Source: Treponema berlinense (GTDB taxonomy: Bacteria; Spirochaetota; Spirochaetia; Treponematales; Treponemataceae). From it: DNA of 64,000 nucleotides. Both the position numbers and the translations under genes were made by a program. Positions 34,070 through 42,986 of the stretch are shown one piece after another (position 1 is the first letter of the stretch; every line of letters begins with the position of its first letter). The stretch lies in NCBI RefSeq assembly GCF_900167025.1, contig NZ_FUXC01000006.1, forward strand, positions 1-64,000, read 5' to 3'. The notes beneath the pieces are model-generated. The model was not told the DNA's origin and ran no database searches. It saw only the letters and a program-made list of their open reading frames with translations.

Positions 34070-34734
34070 ATTCATTTAAATTATTTTTCAGCGTAGTTCC
34101 TCACGGAAAAGGAGAAAAACTTACTCGCGCTGCAATGGAAAGCGGTTGCCGTGGTGGAACCGTTTTAATGGGACGTGGACTTGCAAAAACAAATCTTGCG
34201 GCAATTCTCGGTCTTGGCGAAAATTCAAAAGACGTGATAATGATGGTTGTTGAAAAATCGGCCTGCGAGTCTGTAAAAAACGCGATTCAAACAGCGACTT
34301 CAAAAGAAAAAAGACATTTTGGCGAACTTTTTAGCGTTGGAGTTGATTCGCTTTTAAAAGGCGGAAATATCATTGAAAATTTAAATGCCGCTGATGAAAA
34401 TATGGAGGAAGACATTATGAGCACACAAAATGAAATGATTACAGTAATTGTAAATAAAGGTTATGCCGACGATGTAATGGCTGCCGCCAGACAGGCAGGT
34501 GCAGGCGGTGGAACAGTAATAAATGCGCGTGGAACTGCAAAAGAAACAGATGAACGTTTTTTTGGAATGCATATTGTTTCTGAAAAGGAAATGCTTGTAA
34601 TGGTTGTTCCGAGCGACAAAAAACAGGCGGTAATTTCTGCAATCCGTGAGCTAAAATGTTTGAAAGATCCGGGAATGGGAATCGCATATTCCGGAAAAGT
34701 TGAAGATTTTGCATTTTTAGGAAAAGCAAAGTAA
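34066..34734 (+). CDS. Tandem PII-like signal protein partnered with the DUF1538 transporter
   Basis: The 222-residue protein contains two PII/GlnK-like ferredoxin folds in tandem. The first (FKLFFSVVPHGKGEKLTRAAMESGCRGGTVLMGRG) and second (ITVIVNKGYADDVMAAARQAGAGGGTVINARGTA) share the strand-helix-GGTV-(N/M)-RG pattern, each followed by EKEMLVMVVPSDK-like strands. PII proteins normally act as trimers that sense nucleotides and 2-oxoglutarate and gate transporters. The usual uridylylated T-loop Tyr is not obvious. The 4-base overlap with the DUF1538 gene argues that it regulates that transporter. The duplication mirrors the two-fold repeat in the transporter. Confidence 0.8.
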   Translation: MNSFKLFFSVVPHGKGEKLTRAAMESGCRGGTVLMGRGLAKTNLAAILGLGENSKDVIMMVVEKSACESVKNAIQTATSKEKRHFGELFSVGVDSLLKGGNIIENLNAADENMEEDIMSTQNEMITVIVNKGYADDVMAAARQAGAGGGTVINARGTAKETDERFFGMHIVSEKEMLVMVVPSDKKQAVISAIRELKCLKDPGMGIAYSGKVEDFAFLGKAK

Positions 34735-34745
34735 AATTAGCATTG

Positions 34746-35849
34746 ATGAAAAATCTTTATAAACAGGTAAAGACGCTCATATTAAGAAACAAGGTTTCTG
34801 ACTTTGAGTACGATTGTGTTAAAACTGAAATTTATCAGACAAACCTTTTGATGCTCGAAGTCTGTTCCCTTGTTGGTTGCGTTCTTTTTTTTGTTTTAGG
34901 AATTGTCGGAATTTTTTTTAATTCGTTTCCAAATGCAAGAACAATTAGCTATTTTGCGGTTTTTGCCGTAATGCTGTTTATTTTTATTTTATCAATAAAG
35001 ATTTCGCAGGAAAAATTAAAGCTTGCGGTACCGCTTCTTTACGTTTTTATATGGACTTTAAGTGTTTTTACCGCTTTTCGGGGAATTTACGGAAACACTG
35101 GTAATTATTCGGTCATGTTTGTCGTTTTGGAATTTGCGATTCCTGTTATTTTTATTGATAGAGTTTTGAGAATGTTTAGAAATACAGGTCTTCTTTTATT
35201 TTTGAACATGATTTGTACAATTCTTTTTAAAGACGTAAAAATTGCCCGAGTTGACATCTTTTACATGTGGCTTTTTTACGGATTAAGTTTTATTCCGTGT
35301 TTTTATCTGACAAAAATCCGTGTCCGTGAATTTTTTTTAAGGCAGATTATTGAAAATCAACGCGATACTGATGAATTGACCGGACTTTCAAACAAGGCGG
35401 CATTCATCCGTTTGGCAAAAAAAAATATTAATTCAACAAATACCGGAATTTTGATAATGCTTGATTTGGATTATTTTAAGCAGATAAACGACACTTACGG
35501 ACATTTTGTTGGCGATAAAGTTCTAAAAAAAGTTGCGGTCTGCATTCAGGAAGTATTCCGTTCTTCCGATGTGCTGGGGCGTTTTGGAGGCGATGAATTC
35601 TTAATTTTTATGGTTGGCGCAAATCAAAAGAATATTGCAAGAATGCGTTGCGAACAACTTTTGGAATTGCTGAATAAAACTCCGGTTTTGACGGACGATC
35701 CCGAAAAATCTGGATTTATACAGTCGAGCATAGGTTTTGCGGTTTTTGAAGATACGGATTTTGATACGCTCTTTAAAAATGCGGACGCCGCCTTGTACGA
35801 AGCCAAAAATTCTGGAAAAAACAAAGTCTGCTGTTTTGAAAATAACTAA
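34746..35849 (+). CDS. Membrane diguanylate cyclase (GGDEF)
   Basis: Six hydrophobic segments fill the first ~200 residues, followed by a GGDEF domain beginning TDELTGLSNKAAF. The active site is intact as RFGGDEF, and DLDYFKQINDTYGH, YEAKNSGKNKV and the metal-binding Asp are present, so the enzyme should make c-di-GMP. No clear RxxD inhibitory site was noticed. The membrane part resembles seven-/five-TM sensor regions without a recognised ligand. ATG at 34746 is chosen over a TTG immediately before it. It follows the PII-like gene by 11 bases and precedes birA by 13, within the same transcript. Confidence 0.9.
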   Translation: MKNLYKQVKTLILRNKVSDFEYDCVKTEIYQTNLLMLEVCSLVGCVLFFVLGIVGIFFNSFPNARTISYFAVFAVMLFIFILSIKISQEKLKLAVPLLYVFIWTLSVFTAFRGIYGNTGNYSVMFVVLEFAIPVIFIDRVLRMFRNTGLLLFLNMICTILFKDVKIARVDIFYMWLFYGLSFIPCFYLTKIRVREFFLRQIIENQRDTDELTGLSNKAAFIRLAKKNINSTNTGILIMLDLDYFKQINDTYGHFVGDKVLKKVAVCIQEVFRSSDVLGRFGGDEFLIFMVGANQKNIARMRCEQLLELLNKTPVLTDDPEKSGFIQSSIGFAVFEDTDFDTLFKNADAALYEAKNSGKNKVCCFENN

Positions 35850-35862
35850 AACTTGTAAGAAA

Positions 35863-36906
35863 ATGAGCACAAAAGAAAAGATTCTTTCAATTTTAAATTC
35901 TGATTCGTTAAAAAACGATTTTATTTCTGGAGAAGAACTTGCATCCTGCTGTCAGGTGAGCCGTGCGGCTGTTCACAAGGCAATTTCTGCTCTGCGTGAA
36001 CAGGGATTTTTAATCGAGGCCGTTACAAATAAAGGTTACAAACTTGAAAGTGTTCCTGACAGAATTGATTCAGATTTTATCGAAAAAGAAATTTTAAAAT
36101 GTGGCGAAAAATGCGAAGTTCTTGCTTTTGACGAAATTGATTCGACAAATTTGGAGGCAAAAAGACAAACAGCCGACAAAGAACTTAACCGCGTGCTTTT
36201 TGTTGCCGGAAGACAGACGGCAGGACGCGGAAGAATGGGGCGGACTTTTGTTTCGCCTGCGAATTCTGGAGTTTATTTTTCGCTTGTTTATAAACCTGTT
36301 GCAGGCATAAAAAATCCTGCTTTTTTGACAGCGGCCGCGGCAGTTGCTGTAAGCAGAGCAATAAAATCTCTTTATGGAGAGGATTGCAAAATAAAGTGGG
36401 TGAATGACGTTTTCTTGAATGGCAAAAAAATCTGCGGAATTTTAACTGAAGGTGTTACGAATTTTGAAACCGGCACAATCGATGTTGCCATTGTCGGAAT
36501 CGGAATAAATGTGCGGAACAGCGGTTTTGATGAGGAGCTTTCAAAAGTTGCTGGCAGCGTTGAAGAAATTATCGCCGGAGAAGGCAAAACTGTTCCAAAA
36601 GTAAGCCGGAATCAGATTGTTTCGGAAGTGATTTCTAATCTTTTAAAAATTTACGATTTTTATTTTGCAGACGATAAGCAGGAAATCAAAAGAACTATGG
36701 ACGAATACAGAAAACGTTCTCTTTTGACCGGGCTTGAAGTTTGTGTTAATCCAATTGCTGGTCTTGAAGGAAAAATCTACAAGGCTAAGGTTCTTGATGT
36801 GACGGACGAAGCGGAACTTTTGGTTTTGACGGAAGATGGAATTCAAAAAAAATTGTTTTCTGGAGAAGTGAGCCTAAAAAGTTCAAATTTTGCTAATCAA
36901 AACTGA
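35863..36906 (+). CDS. birA: Biotin-protein ligase with N-terminal HTH (bifunctional BirA)
   Basis: BirA activates biotin and joins it to carboxylase carrier proteins. The N-terminal ~65 residues form a winged helix (SGEELASCCQVSRAAVHKAISALREQGFLI), so this is the class that also represses biotin genes. The catalytic domain follows with DEIDSTNLEAKR, the biotin/AMP loop GRQTAGRGRMGR, VSPANSGVYFSLV, KWVNDVFLNGKKICGIL and a C-terminal SH3-like domain. Length is 347 residues from the ATG of MSTKEKIL; longer starts run through the upstream GGDEF gene in another frame and are rejected. Confidence 0.94.
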   Translation: MSTKEKILSILNSDSLKNDFISGEELASCCQVSRAAVHKAISALREQGFLIEAVTNKGYKLESVPDRIDSDFIEKEILKCGEKCEVLAFDEIDSTNLEAKRQTADKELNRVLFVAGRQTAGRGRMGRTFVSPANSGVYFSLVYKPVAGIKNPAFLTAAAAVAVSRAIKSLYGEDCKIKWVNDVFLNGKKICGILTEGVTNFETGTIDVAIVGIGINVRNSGFDEELSKVAGSVEEIIAGEGKTVPKVSRNQIVSEVISNLLKIYDFYFADDKQEIKRTMDEYRKRSLLTGLEVCVNPIAGLEGKIYKAKVLDVTDEAELLVLTEDGIQKKLFSGEVSLKSSNFANQN

Positions 36907-36993
36907 GAATTTATTTTAATAGTTTCCTGATATTTTTATAATGCTTTTTAAATAAGTTATGATATAATTAAAAGATATTTGGAGTATTTTAGA

Positions 36994-38682
36994 ATGAGTG
37001 ACCAAGAACTTGACCCGACGCTTGCAGCTTTCCTTGCAGAAACCCAGGAATCCTCCGGCCCGACTTTGAGCAATGTTTCGAACAAACTGACAGAAACAGG
37101 GCCTTTTAGTGCGGCAAGTTTTAATGCAAATAGGGAAGAATCCGCCGAAAAGCAAAAACAAGCTAGTAAAGTTGATTTAAGCGTTACAAAATTCAATCCG
37201 ATTGAAAAATTCTTTGAAGATAAGCCAATGCCGTATTTTGACGATCCGGCATATTATAAGATTTGTCTTACAGGCGAAGGTCTGCCGGCTCAGAGAGTTC
37301 ATCAAGTGCTTTCAAAATACTTAACATGTACAGATCCAAAAGACAGGACAGTTTACCGACAGCAAATGGTAATGGCTTATTGGGAACTTGTTCATAATAT
37401 GGCGCCAAAAATGGCGGATTTAAACCTGCCAAAAGTAAAAAGAATGATGATGCGGTTTGGCGTTGTTTTGCCGTCGCTTTTTACTCCGGAACAAAAAGAA
37501 TTCTTTTCTAAAGTAATTTTGGACAATACGACTGGCGAACCTGTTTACTACATGGATGAATGGTTTAAGGAAATTGCAAGCGGCCGGCTTACGCTTTCTG
37601 CAACCGATGAAGTTCGCGTAAAAAAATCGGCAAATGATGGCGGTTCTGCAGAACAGCAGCATCTTATGCAGTTAAAAAGCAAGAACGACGGAAAATTGCA
37701 GAGTTCTGAAAGTTTTGTGAATGCAAAAGAAAGCGAACGTCAGATGATGGAAAATGAGCTTTTAAATCGTATTCACGCTCTCTGTGAACATTCTACTATG
37801 ATTGGACTTGAACCGCACCGTATGCCGTACACCGACATGCAAAAAAAACTTTTTGCAGAAATTCAAGAGAGGCTCCGTGCTTTGCAGAAAAACGACAAGG
37901 AGCTTGCAGGTTATTTAAAAGAACTTGAAGAGGCAAAGGCTGTAAGCGGCTCTCTTGAGGCAAAAATTGCGAACGGTCCTGTGAGTGTTGAAGTAAACAA
38001 AGGCGATATTGATACAGAATTTAATACTGTCCGTCAGATGGCAAAAATGACAGTTGGCCGTCAGGGAAATCAATTTCCGGTTTTTACGAGGGAATTTTAT
38101 CACAGTACGCCACAGGGAACAGGTTTTAGAGAAAACGTTTTAAGCGTAATGTCCTGGGTTGAAGAAATGGATCCGGGCGCATTTTGCCGAATTCATAAAA
38201 ATACTGCGCATAGAATTGTTCCATACGTTTTGCTTGTTCCGACTTATGGTGATTTTGGATTTTGCTGGGAACCTTTTGACCGTTACAACAGAATTACGAG
38301 CCGTGGACGAATTGTAATTCCAATGTATCCGAGAGATTTAAAAATCAGCGTTTTGATGGCAGTTGCCGATTTGCGCTGGCAGGTTGCAAAGGAAAAGGCA
38401 TCGTATTACTGGATGGAAGAAGGACTTACCGGACAGTATTATCAGTATATTGAAAATCAGAAATTAAAAGGTGATCTAAAATCATATTTTATTTCGGATT
38501 ATGTGCTTTGGCTTACAAAAGAAGTAAATGGCGTGCAGAGAATGGACAAAGAACTGCGTGCGATTTTCTGGCGTTTTGTGCCGTTTAACCAGCAGAAAAA
38601 AGATGAACTGAAAAAACGGTCGGTTGTATATCAGGAACTTTACCAGAGGGATATTAACCGCAGCATGAGCGATGGTTATTGA
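36994..38682 (+). CDS. Large conserved-looking cytoplasmic protein, unknown function
   Basis: I do not recognise this 562-residue protein. It has no signal or membrane segment. Residues ~1-65 are low-complexity and polar. A central charged helical stretch (~260-330) reads like a coiled coil. The C-terminal ~200 residues are globular with many aromatic residues (TYGDFGFCWEPFDRYNRITSRGRIVIPMYP). The start is the ATG of MSDQELDP, with GGAG nine bases upstream; a TATAAT ~25 bases upstream may be the promoter -10. It stands alone between birA and the EAL gene. It is probably a spirochaete-restricted protein. Confidence 0.7.
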   Translation: MSDQELDPTLAAFLAETQESSGPTLSNVSNKLTETGPFSAASFNANREESAEKQKQASKVDLSVTKFNPIEKFFEDKPMPYFDDPAYYKICLTGEGLPAQRVHQVLSKYLTCTDPKDRTVYRQQMVMAYWELVHNMAPKMADLNLPKVKRMMMRFGVVLPSLFTPEQKEFFSKVILDNTTGEPVYYMDEWFKEIASGRLTLSATDEVRVKKSANDGGSAEQQHLMQLKSKNDGKLQSSESFVNAKESERQMMENELLNRIHALCEHSTMIGLEPHRMPYTDMQKKLFAEIQERLRALQKNDKELAGYLKELEEAKAVSGSLEAKIANGPVSVEVNKGDIDTEFNTVRQMAKMTVGRQGNQFPVFTREFYHSTPQGTGFRENVLSVMSWVEEMDPGAFCRIHKNTAHRIVPYVLLVPTYGDFGFCWEPFDRYNRITSRGRIVIPMYPRDLKISVLMAVADLRWQVAKEKASYYWMEEGLTGQYYQYIENQKLKGDLKSYFISDYVLWLTKEVNGVQRMDKELRAIFWRFVPFNQQKKDELKKRSVVYQELYQRDINRSMSDGY

Positions 38683-38684
38683 TT

Positions 38685-38812
38685 TGTGGAATGCGGTAGG
38701 GGCTGGAGTGGACGCATAGCGTGTGCGTAGTACCGGAGGCGCGTTAGACGCCGTAGCCACGCAAGACCCGACGGCAACTTGTTGCCGGACCGCCCATATA
38801 AAAATTTGGGCG
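38685..38812 (+). repeat. Mosaic hairpin repeat, family 2
   Basis: The gap before the EAL gene holds GGCTGGAGTGG, CGCATAGCG, the hairpins GGCGCGTTAGACGCC and CCGGCAACTTGTTGCCGG-like, and a final CGCCCA...TGGGCG stem (38791-38812). It shares GCTGGARTGG, CGCNNAGCGT and the CCANGCAAGAC block with the copy at 55762, and the layout with 22852. The hairpins between these blocks differ among copies. Confidence 0.65.
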
Positions 38813-38836
38813 AGTTGCAACTTTTATGGGAGTTTT

Positions 38837-40888
38837 ATGAAGACAAGGGATTTAGAAACTTTTGTTTTTAACGGGAAAAATTACAGCCTGCTTTCCCGGA
38901 CTTTTCAGGATGCGTTTTTTTCGCTCGGACTTTTGACGTTCAGATATTATCCTGAAGAAAAAATAATGATTGTTTCTGACAGGTTTGTTGAAACTTGCCA
39001 CGCGTCTAAAGTTTATTCAAATATGCCGTACAGTTTTGCGGACACTGTTATTGCTGAGGAAGACCGTCAAAATTTTTATAAACTTATAGAAAAACTTGAA
39101 AATGGCGAGAAAAAAGTTTCTGACACTTTTGAGTCTGTTTTCGGCGGTTGTTTTAGAATTACGATTGTTCCGTGCGAATGGAACAGTGACGGAAAAGCGA
39201 TTGTTGCGCTGGGATTTGCAGAAAATATTGAAAAACAAAACCGTTCCGAAAGGCTTTTTAGGGCGCTTGCAAAAGATTACGGCAGCATTTATTACGTTGA
39301 TGTTGAAAAAGGAACTTTGATTCCTTATAGAATCAGCGATGATATTCAGCGCGAATATGGAGAATCAATCCGCAAAAATTCAGATTATGTGCATTTGATA
39401 AATTATTACATCGATAAAACCGTTGTTGATGTTGAAAAAGACGAAATGCGGAGAATCTGTTCGTATAAATTCATTGAAGAGTGTTTTAAGGAAAAGGACG
39501 TAATTCTTCATGATTATCGCGGGGTTCGCGATGGAAAGACGATTTATTGCCGGTTAAAAATTGCAAAATTGGGAAATTCGGAAAAACTTTCGGATTTTAT
39601 GATTGCTTTTTCTGACATGACGAAGGCAAAAACTTTTGAAGTTGAACGTCTTGCGTATGTTGATCCGATTACCGAAGGCAATAATTATAATTATTTTAAA
39701 AAGCAGTTGGGCGAAATTAACAAACCCGGATATTTTGTTTCGATGGATATTCATCAATTCAAGATTGTAAACCAAATTTGCGGAATAAAAGTTGGCGACC
39801 AGGTTTTGAAGGAAATTTGGAATACAGTTGAAAAAAATTTAAAAGAGCAGGATTTTGCAGCCCGCGTAAATGCCGACCATTTTATTGTTTTTGCTCCGAC
39901 TTCGCCTCGGGAGGAAATTGAAGCAAAGATTGGAAAACTTACGGACGATCTTTCTGAACTTTCAAAAAAAATGCGATGGCCACGGCTGCATCCGTATTTT
40001 GGAATTGCAAGGTGGGTTCCTGGACAGAATATTGAAGAAGTTTACAGTTGCACGACTTTTGCAAAGCACAGCGTAAAAGACGAAAAAAATCTAAATTTTC
40101 AGTTTTATTCGGTTGAAGAGAGCGATAAAGTTATTGAACAGAAAAAGATGGAAGATAATTTTTTTGACGCGATTCTCGGAAATTGTTTTGAAATATGGTA
40201 TCAGCCGAAGGTAAGTCCAGTTTGCGGACGAATTGTTGGTGCTGAAGCCCTTGTCCGTTGGCGACGAGAAGATGGAATACTGGTTCCGCCGGGAATGTTT
40301 ATTCCTGTTTTTGAAAGGGACGGGCTTATCCGTATTCTGGATGAATATATTTTTGACAAGGTTTGCCGTTTTATAAGGGCAAGAACTGATGAAAAACTGC
40401 CTGTTTTGCCGATTTCTGTAAATCTTTCGCGGGCAAGTATTTGTTATGAGGGAATTGTCGAGCAGTACGAAAAAATTGTTCAGGATGCGGGAATAGATCC
40501 AAAATATGTGCCGATTGAAATTACGGAAAGTGCCGCGGTTAGCAATTCGGACATAAAAGAAATTTCAAATGAATTTTGCCGGCGCGGTTTTGTTTTGTGC
40601 ATGGATGATTTTGGAACCGGATATTCTTCAATTTCGCTTTTAAATTCCCTGCCTTTTGCAAACATTAAACTTGATAAAAGTTTGATTGACACAATTGGCG
40701 ATGAAAAAGGCTTAAAATCGATAAAGCATATAATCGCGCTGTCGAAAGATTTGGGAATGACGATTACTGCCGAAGGGGTTGAACATGAGTCGCAAAAGAA
40801 TTCTCTTATGGATTTAAAATGCGATAATATTCAGGGATTTTTCTACAGTCCGCCAATGCCGGAAAAGGAATTTGTAAAACTTCTGTAA
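38837..40888 (+). CDS. c-di-GMP phosphodiesterase with degenerate GGDEF (GGDEF-EAL)
   Basis: The 683-residue cytoplasmic protein has an N-terminal sensory region (~1-270) with two PAS-like segments, then a GGDEF domain whose active site is degenerate (RVNADHF in place of GGDEF). An intact EAL domain follows: AEALVRWRRE, VNLSRASICYE, EITESAA, MDDFGTGYSS, KLDKSLID and AEGVEH. It should therefore hydrolyse c-di-GMP, with the degenerate GGDEF possibly binding GTP as an activator. The start is ATG after a GGGAG site; the longer frame runs back through the repeat. It can counter the cyclase encoded at 34.7 kb. Confidence 0.88.
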   Translation: MKTRDLETFVFNGKNYSLLSRTFQDAFFSLGLLTFRYYPEEKIMIVSDRFVETCHASKVYSNMPYSFADTVIAEEDRQNFYKLIEKLENGEKKVSDTFESVFGGCFRITIVPCEWNSDGKAIVALGFAENIEKQNRSERLFRALAKDYGSIYYVDVEKGTLIPYRISDDIQREYGESIRKNSDYVHLINYYIDKTVVDVEKDEMRRICSYKFIEECFKEKDVILHDYRGVRDGKTIYCRLKIAKLGNSEKLSDFMIAFSDMTKAKTFEVERLAYVDPITEGNNYNYFKKQLGEINKPGYFVSMDIHQFKIVNQICGIKVGDQVLKEIWNTVEKNLKEQDFAARVNADHFIVFAPTSPREEIEAKIGKLTDDLSELSKKMRWPRLHPYFGIARWVPGQNIEEVYSCTTFAKHSVKDEKNLNFQFYSVEESDKVIEQKKMEDNFFDAILGNCFEIWYQPKVSPVCGRIVGAEALVRWRREDGILVPPGMFIPVFERDGLIRILDEYIFDKVCRFIRARTDEKLPVLPISVNLSRASICYEGIVEQYEKIVQDAGIDPKYVPIEITESAAVSNSDIKEISNEFCRRGFVLCMDDFGTGYSSISLLNSLPFANIKLDKSLIDTIGDEKGLKSIKHIIALSKDLGMTITAEGVEHESQKNSLMDLKCDNIQGFFYSPPMPEKEFVKLL

Positions 40889-41017
40889 AATAATGTTTTC
40901 TGGTTTTGTCAATGCCTGTTTTGCCAGCAAATGTGTTTGTGTAATTTTTTGCAAAGTGATAAAGTGAATTGATTCATTTTATTGAACCGAAATTAATTTT
41001 TTATACGAGGAAAAATC

Positions 41018-42043
41018 ATGGACTTTGTAAAAGATTTACGTGCAAAGGCAAAAGCTGCTGGAAAAACAATCGTTCTTTGCGAAGGTGAAGACAAACGCGT
41101 TGTTGAAGCTGCTTCAGTAATTGTAAAAGAAGGAATCGCAAAAATTATTCTTCTCGGAAATGCAGACGAAATTGCAAAATTTGGTTTTGATATGTCTGGT
41201 GTAAAAATCGTAGACCCAAAAACTGATTCAAATGCTGATAAATATGCAGAAGTTCTTTACAAGGCACGCGAAGGAAAAATCAATAAAAAGACTGGTCTTC
41301 CTGAATATGCAGATGTTGCTGCTGCAAAAGCTGCTGCTCTTAAAGATTATACAATGTACGGTGCTTTGATTTTAAAAGCAGGCGATGCTGACGGCTTTGT
41401 TTCTGGTGCTTGCCATTCAACAGCAAATACTTTGCGCCCAGGACTTCAGGTTATCAAAACAGCACCTGGAATTAAAACAGTTTCTTCTTGCTTTATCATG
41501 GTTGCTCCAGAAGGTTCAAATAAATATCTTCCAAACGGAATTTCTGTATTTGGCGACTGTGCTATCAATATCGAACCATCTGCTGAAGAATTGGCTGACA
41601 TTGCCGTTGCAACAGCAGAAACTGCTAAAAAAATCGCAGGAATCGAACCAAAAGTTGCAATGCTTTCGTTCTCTACAAAAGGTTCAGGAAACGATGCAAA
41701 GGGCTTGAACACAGTTGGAAAAGTTGTAGAAGCTACAAATCTTGCAAAAGCAAAAGCTCCAGAGCTTGCTCTCGACGGTGAATTCCAGTTTGACGCTGCA
41801 ATTGCTCCGGAAGTTGGCGAACTTAAGGCTCCAGGAAGTGCAGTTGCAGGACACGCAAACACATTTATCTTCCCAAACATCAACGCAGGAAACATTGGCT
41901 ACAAAATCGCTGCCCGCATGGGTGGCTGGAAAGCAATTGGACCTGTATGCCAGGGATTTGCAAAACCTCTCAACGACTTGAGCCGTGGTTGCAATGTTGA
42001 CGAAATTGTTGACACCGTTGCAGTAACTGCTTTGCAGGCATAA
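41018..42043 (+). CDS. pta: Phosphate acetyltransferase
   Basis: Pta converts acetyl-CoA and phosphate to acetyl phosphate, the route to acetate and ATP in fermentation. The 341-residue short form lacks the N-terminal DRTGG extension of enteric enzymes. Marks are IVLCEGEDKRVVEAA at the start, DGFVSGACHSTANTLRPGLQ in the middle, and LSFSTKGSGNDAKG, DGEFQFDAAIAPEV, NTFIFPNINAGNIGYKIAARMGG near the end. The ribosome site is ACGAGG. A strong terminator follows. Acetate kinase is not in the window. Codon use looks more biased than its neighbours, consistent with high expression. Confidence 0.96.
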   Translation: MDFVKDLRAKAKAAGKTIVLCEGEDKRVVEAASVIVKEGIAKIILLGNADEIAKFGFDMSGVKIVDPKTDSNADKYAEVLYKAREGKINKKTGLPEYADVAAAKAAALKDYTMYGALILKAGDADGFVSGACHSTANTLRPGLQVIKTAPGIKTVSSCFIMVAPEGSNKYLPNGISVFGDCAINIEPSAEELADIAVATAETAKKIAGIEPKVAMLSFSTKGSGNDAKGLNTVGKVVEATNLAKAKAPELALDGEFQFDAAIAPEVGELKAPGSAVAGHANTFIFPNINAGNIGYKIAARMGGWKAIGPVCQGFAKPLNDLSRGCNVDEIVDTVAVTALQA

Positions 42044-42077
42044 TAAAAGTCAAAAAAATTATTTCTGATTTTTGAAC

Positions 42078-42118
42078 GGACTGTCTAAAAAACACTTTTT
42101 AGGCAGTCCATTTTTTTT
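42078..42118 (+). terminator. Intrinsic terminator of pta
   Basis: A 14-bp stem GGACTGTCTAAAAA/TTTTTAGGCAGTCC (one wobble) with a four-base loop is followed by A and eight Ts (42111-42118). It ends 75 bases after the pta stop. Confidence 0.9.
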
Positions 42119-42208
42119 GTGTTTGTGGTAGACTTGCTGGAGATAAAAAGTAACTTTGCATTAAAAAATTTGTTTTTTTGTAAAAAGTTGCGTCTAAAAA
42201 GGAAAATT

Positions 42209-42961
42209 ATGTCTTGCTTAAAAAAAATAACTGAAAAAGTGGCTCTTTTTACGGCTTTGCCGTTGTTGTTAGTTGGTTGCGCTTCTACGAAATATTCTTT
42301 GACGGAAAGTGCTTCTCCGGTTGCGATTCTTGGAGTTTGCGGAAATACTCACGTTCCTTATTATTCTTCTGAAGTTCGTGATGACGAATACGGAGAAGAA
42401 GATGGACTTTTATCGAATGCAATAAATAGTTTTTTTGGAAAAAATAATCCTGAAATTCAGACTGCCGCTGACCGTGTTGATTATGCCGAAGATGCTTTCA
42501 GACGGATTTTGCCAGAGGTTGCAGGTATTGAAGTTGTTCCAAAAGAAGCTGTAATGAATTCTCCGACTTATGCTAATATTGGAAAAAACAGCTTGCTTTC
42601 GTATATCGATGTAAAAATTCGTGGTGAAGGCTACAAGTTTATGGACGATATTGGTTCAAAAAAAGCGCGGTTGATTTCGAGGGAAACTGGCGCAAAAAGC
42701 CTTGTTTTTCTGTCTTTTACGTTTAAAAAATATATAAAAGATGATGGAGATAATCTTAACGCAAATCTTGGCGCAATGGGAATTATGAATGTTCTTATGT
42801 ACAATGAGCATGGAAAAAAAGTGCTTGAAGATGAATTTACTGTAATTTCGCCAGAATCTGTTGAAATGCGGATGACAAAATATGACAAAGATGAAATGGT
42901 TGAACTGTTTCCTTCTGTAATTGACCAGCTTATAAATAAATTTATAGTAAAATATCTGTAA
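42209..42961 (+). CDS. Lipoprotein, paralogue of the 357-1082 gene
   Basis: From the ATG at 42209 (after AAGGAAAA) the product is 250 residues with a lipoprotein leader ending LLVGC (Cys24). It closely follows the 357-1082 paralogue: SPVAILGVCGNTHVPYY, AINSFFGKNNPEIQTA, DRVDYAEDAFRRILPE, GIEVVPKEAVMNS and YDKDEMVELFPSVIDQLINKFIVKYL. The gene immediately downstream is a further copy 25 bases away, so they form a tandem pair. The upstream extension in frame has no ribosome site. Function unknown; likely membrane-anchored. Confidence 0.8.
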   Translation: MSCLKKITEKVALFTALPLLLVGCASTKYSLTESASPVAILGVCGNTHVPYYSSEVRDDEYGEEDGLLSNAINSFFGKNNPEIQTAADRVDYAEDAFRRILPEVAGIEVVPKEAVMNSPTYANIGKNSLLSYIDVKIRGEGYKFMDDIGSKKARLISRETGAKSLVFLSFTFKKYIKDDGDNLNANLGAMGIMNVLMYNEHGKKVLEDEFTVISPESVEMRMTKYDKDEMVELFPSVIDQLINKFIVKYL

Positions 42962-42986
42962 AAAATAAAAACTAAGAGAGAATAAA

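Noticed and set aside
35737-35862. An upstream extension of birA
   Set aside because: The extra codons overlap the diguanylate cyclase gene in another frame and lack homology; the ATG at 35863 matches the family's start.
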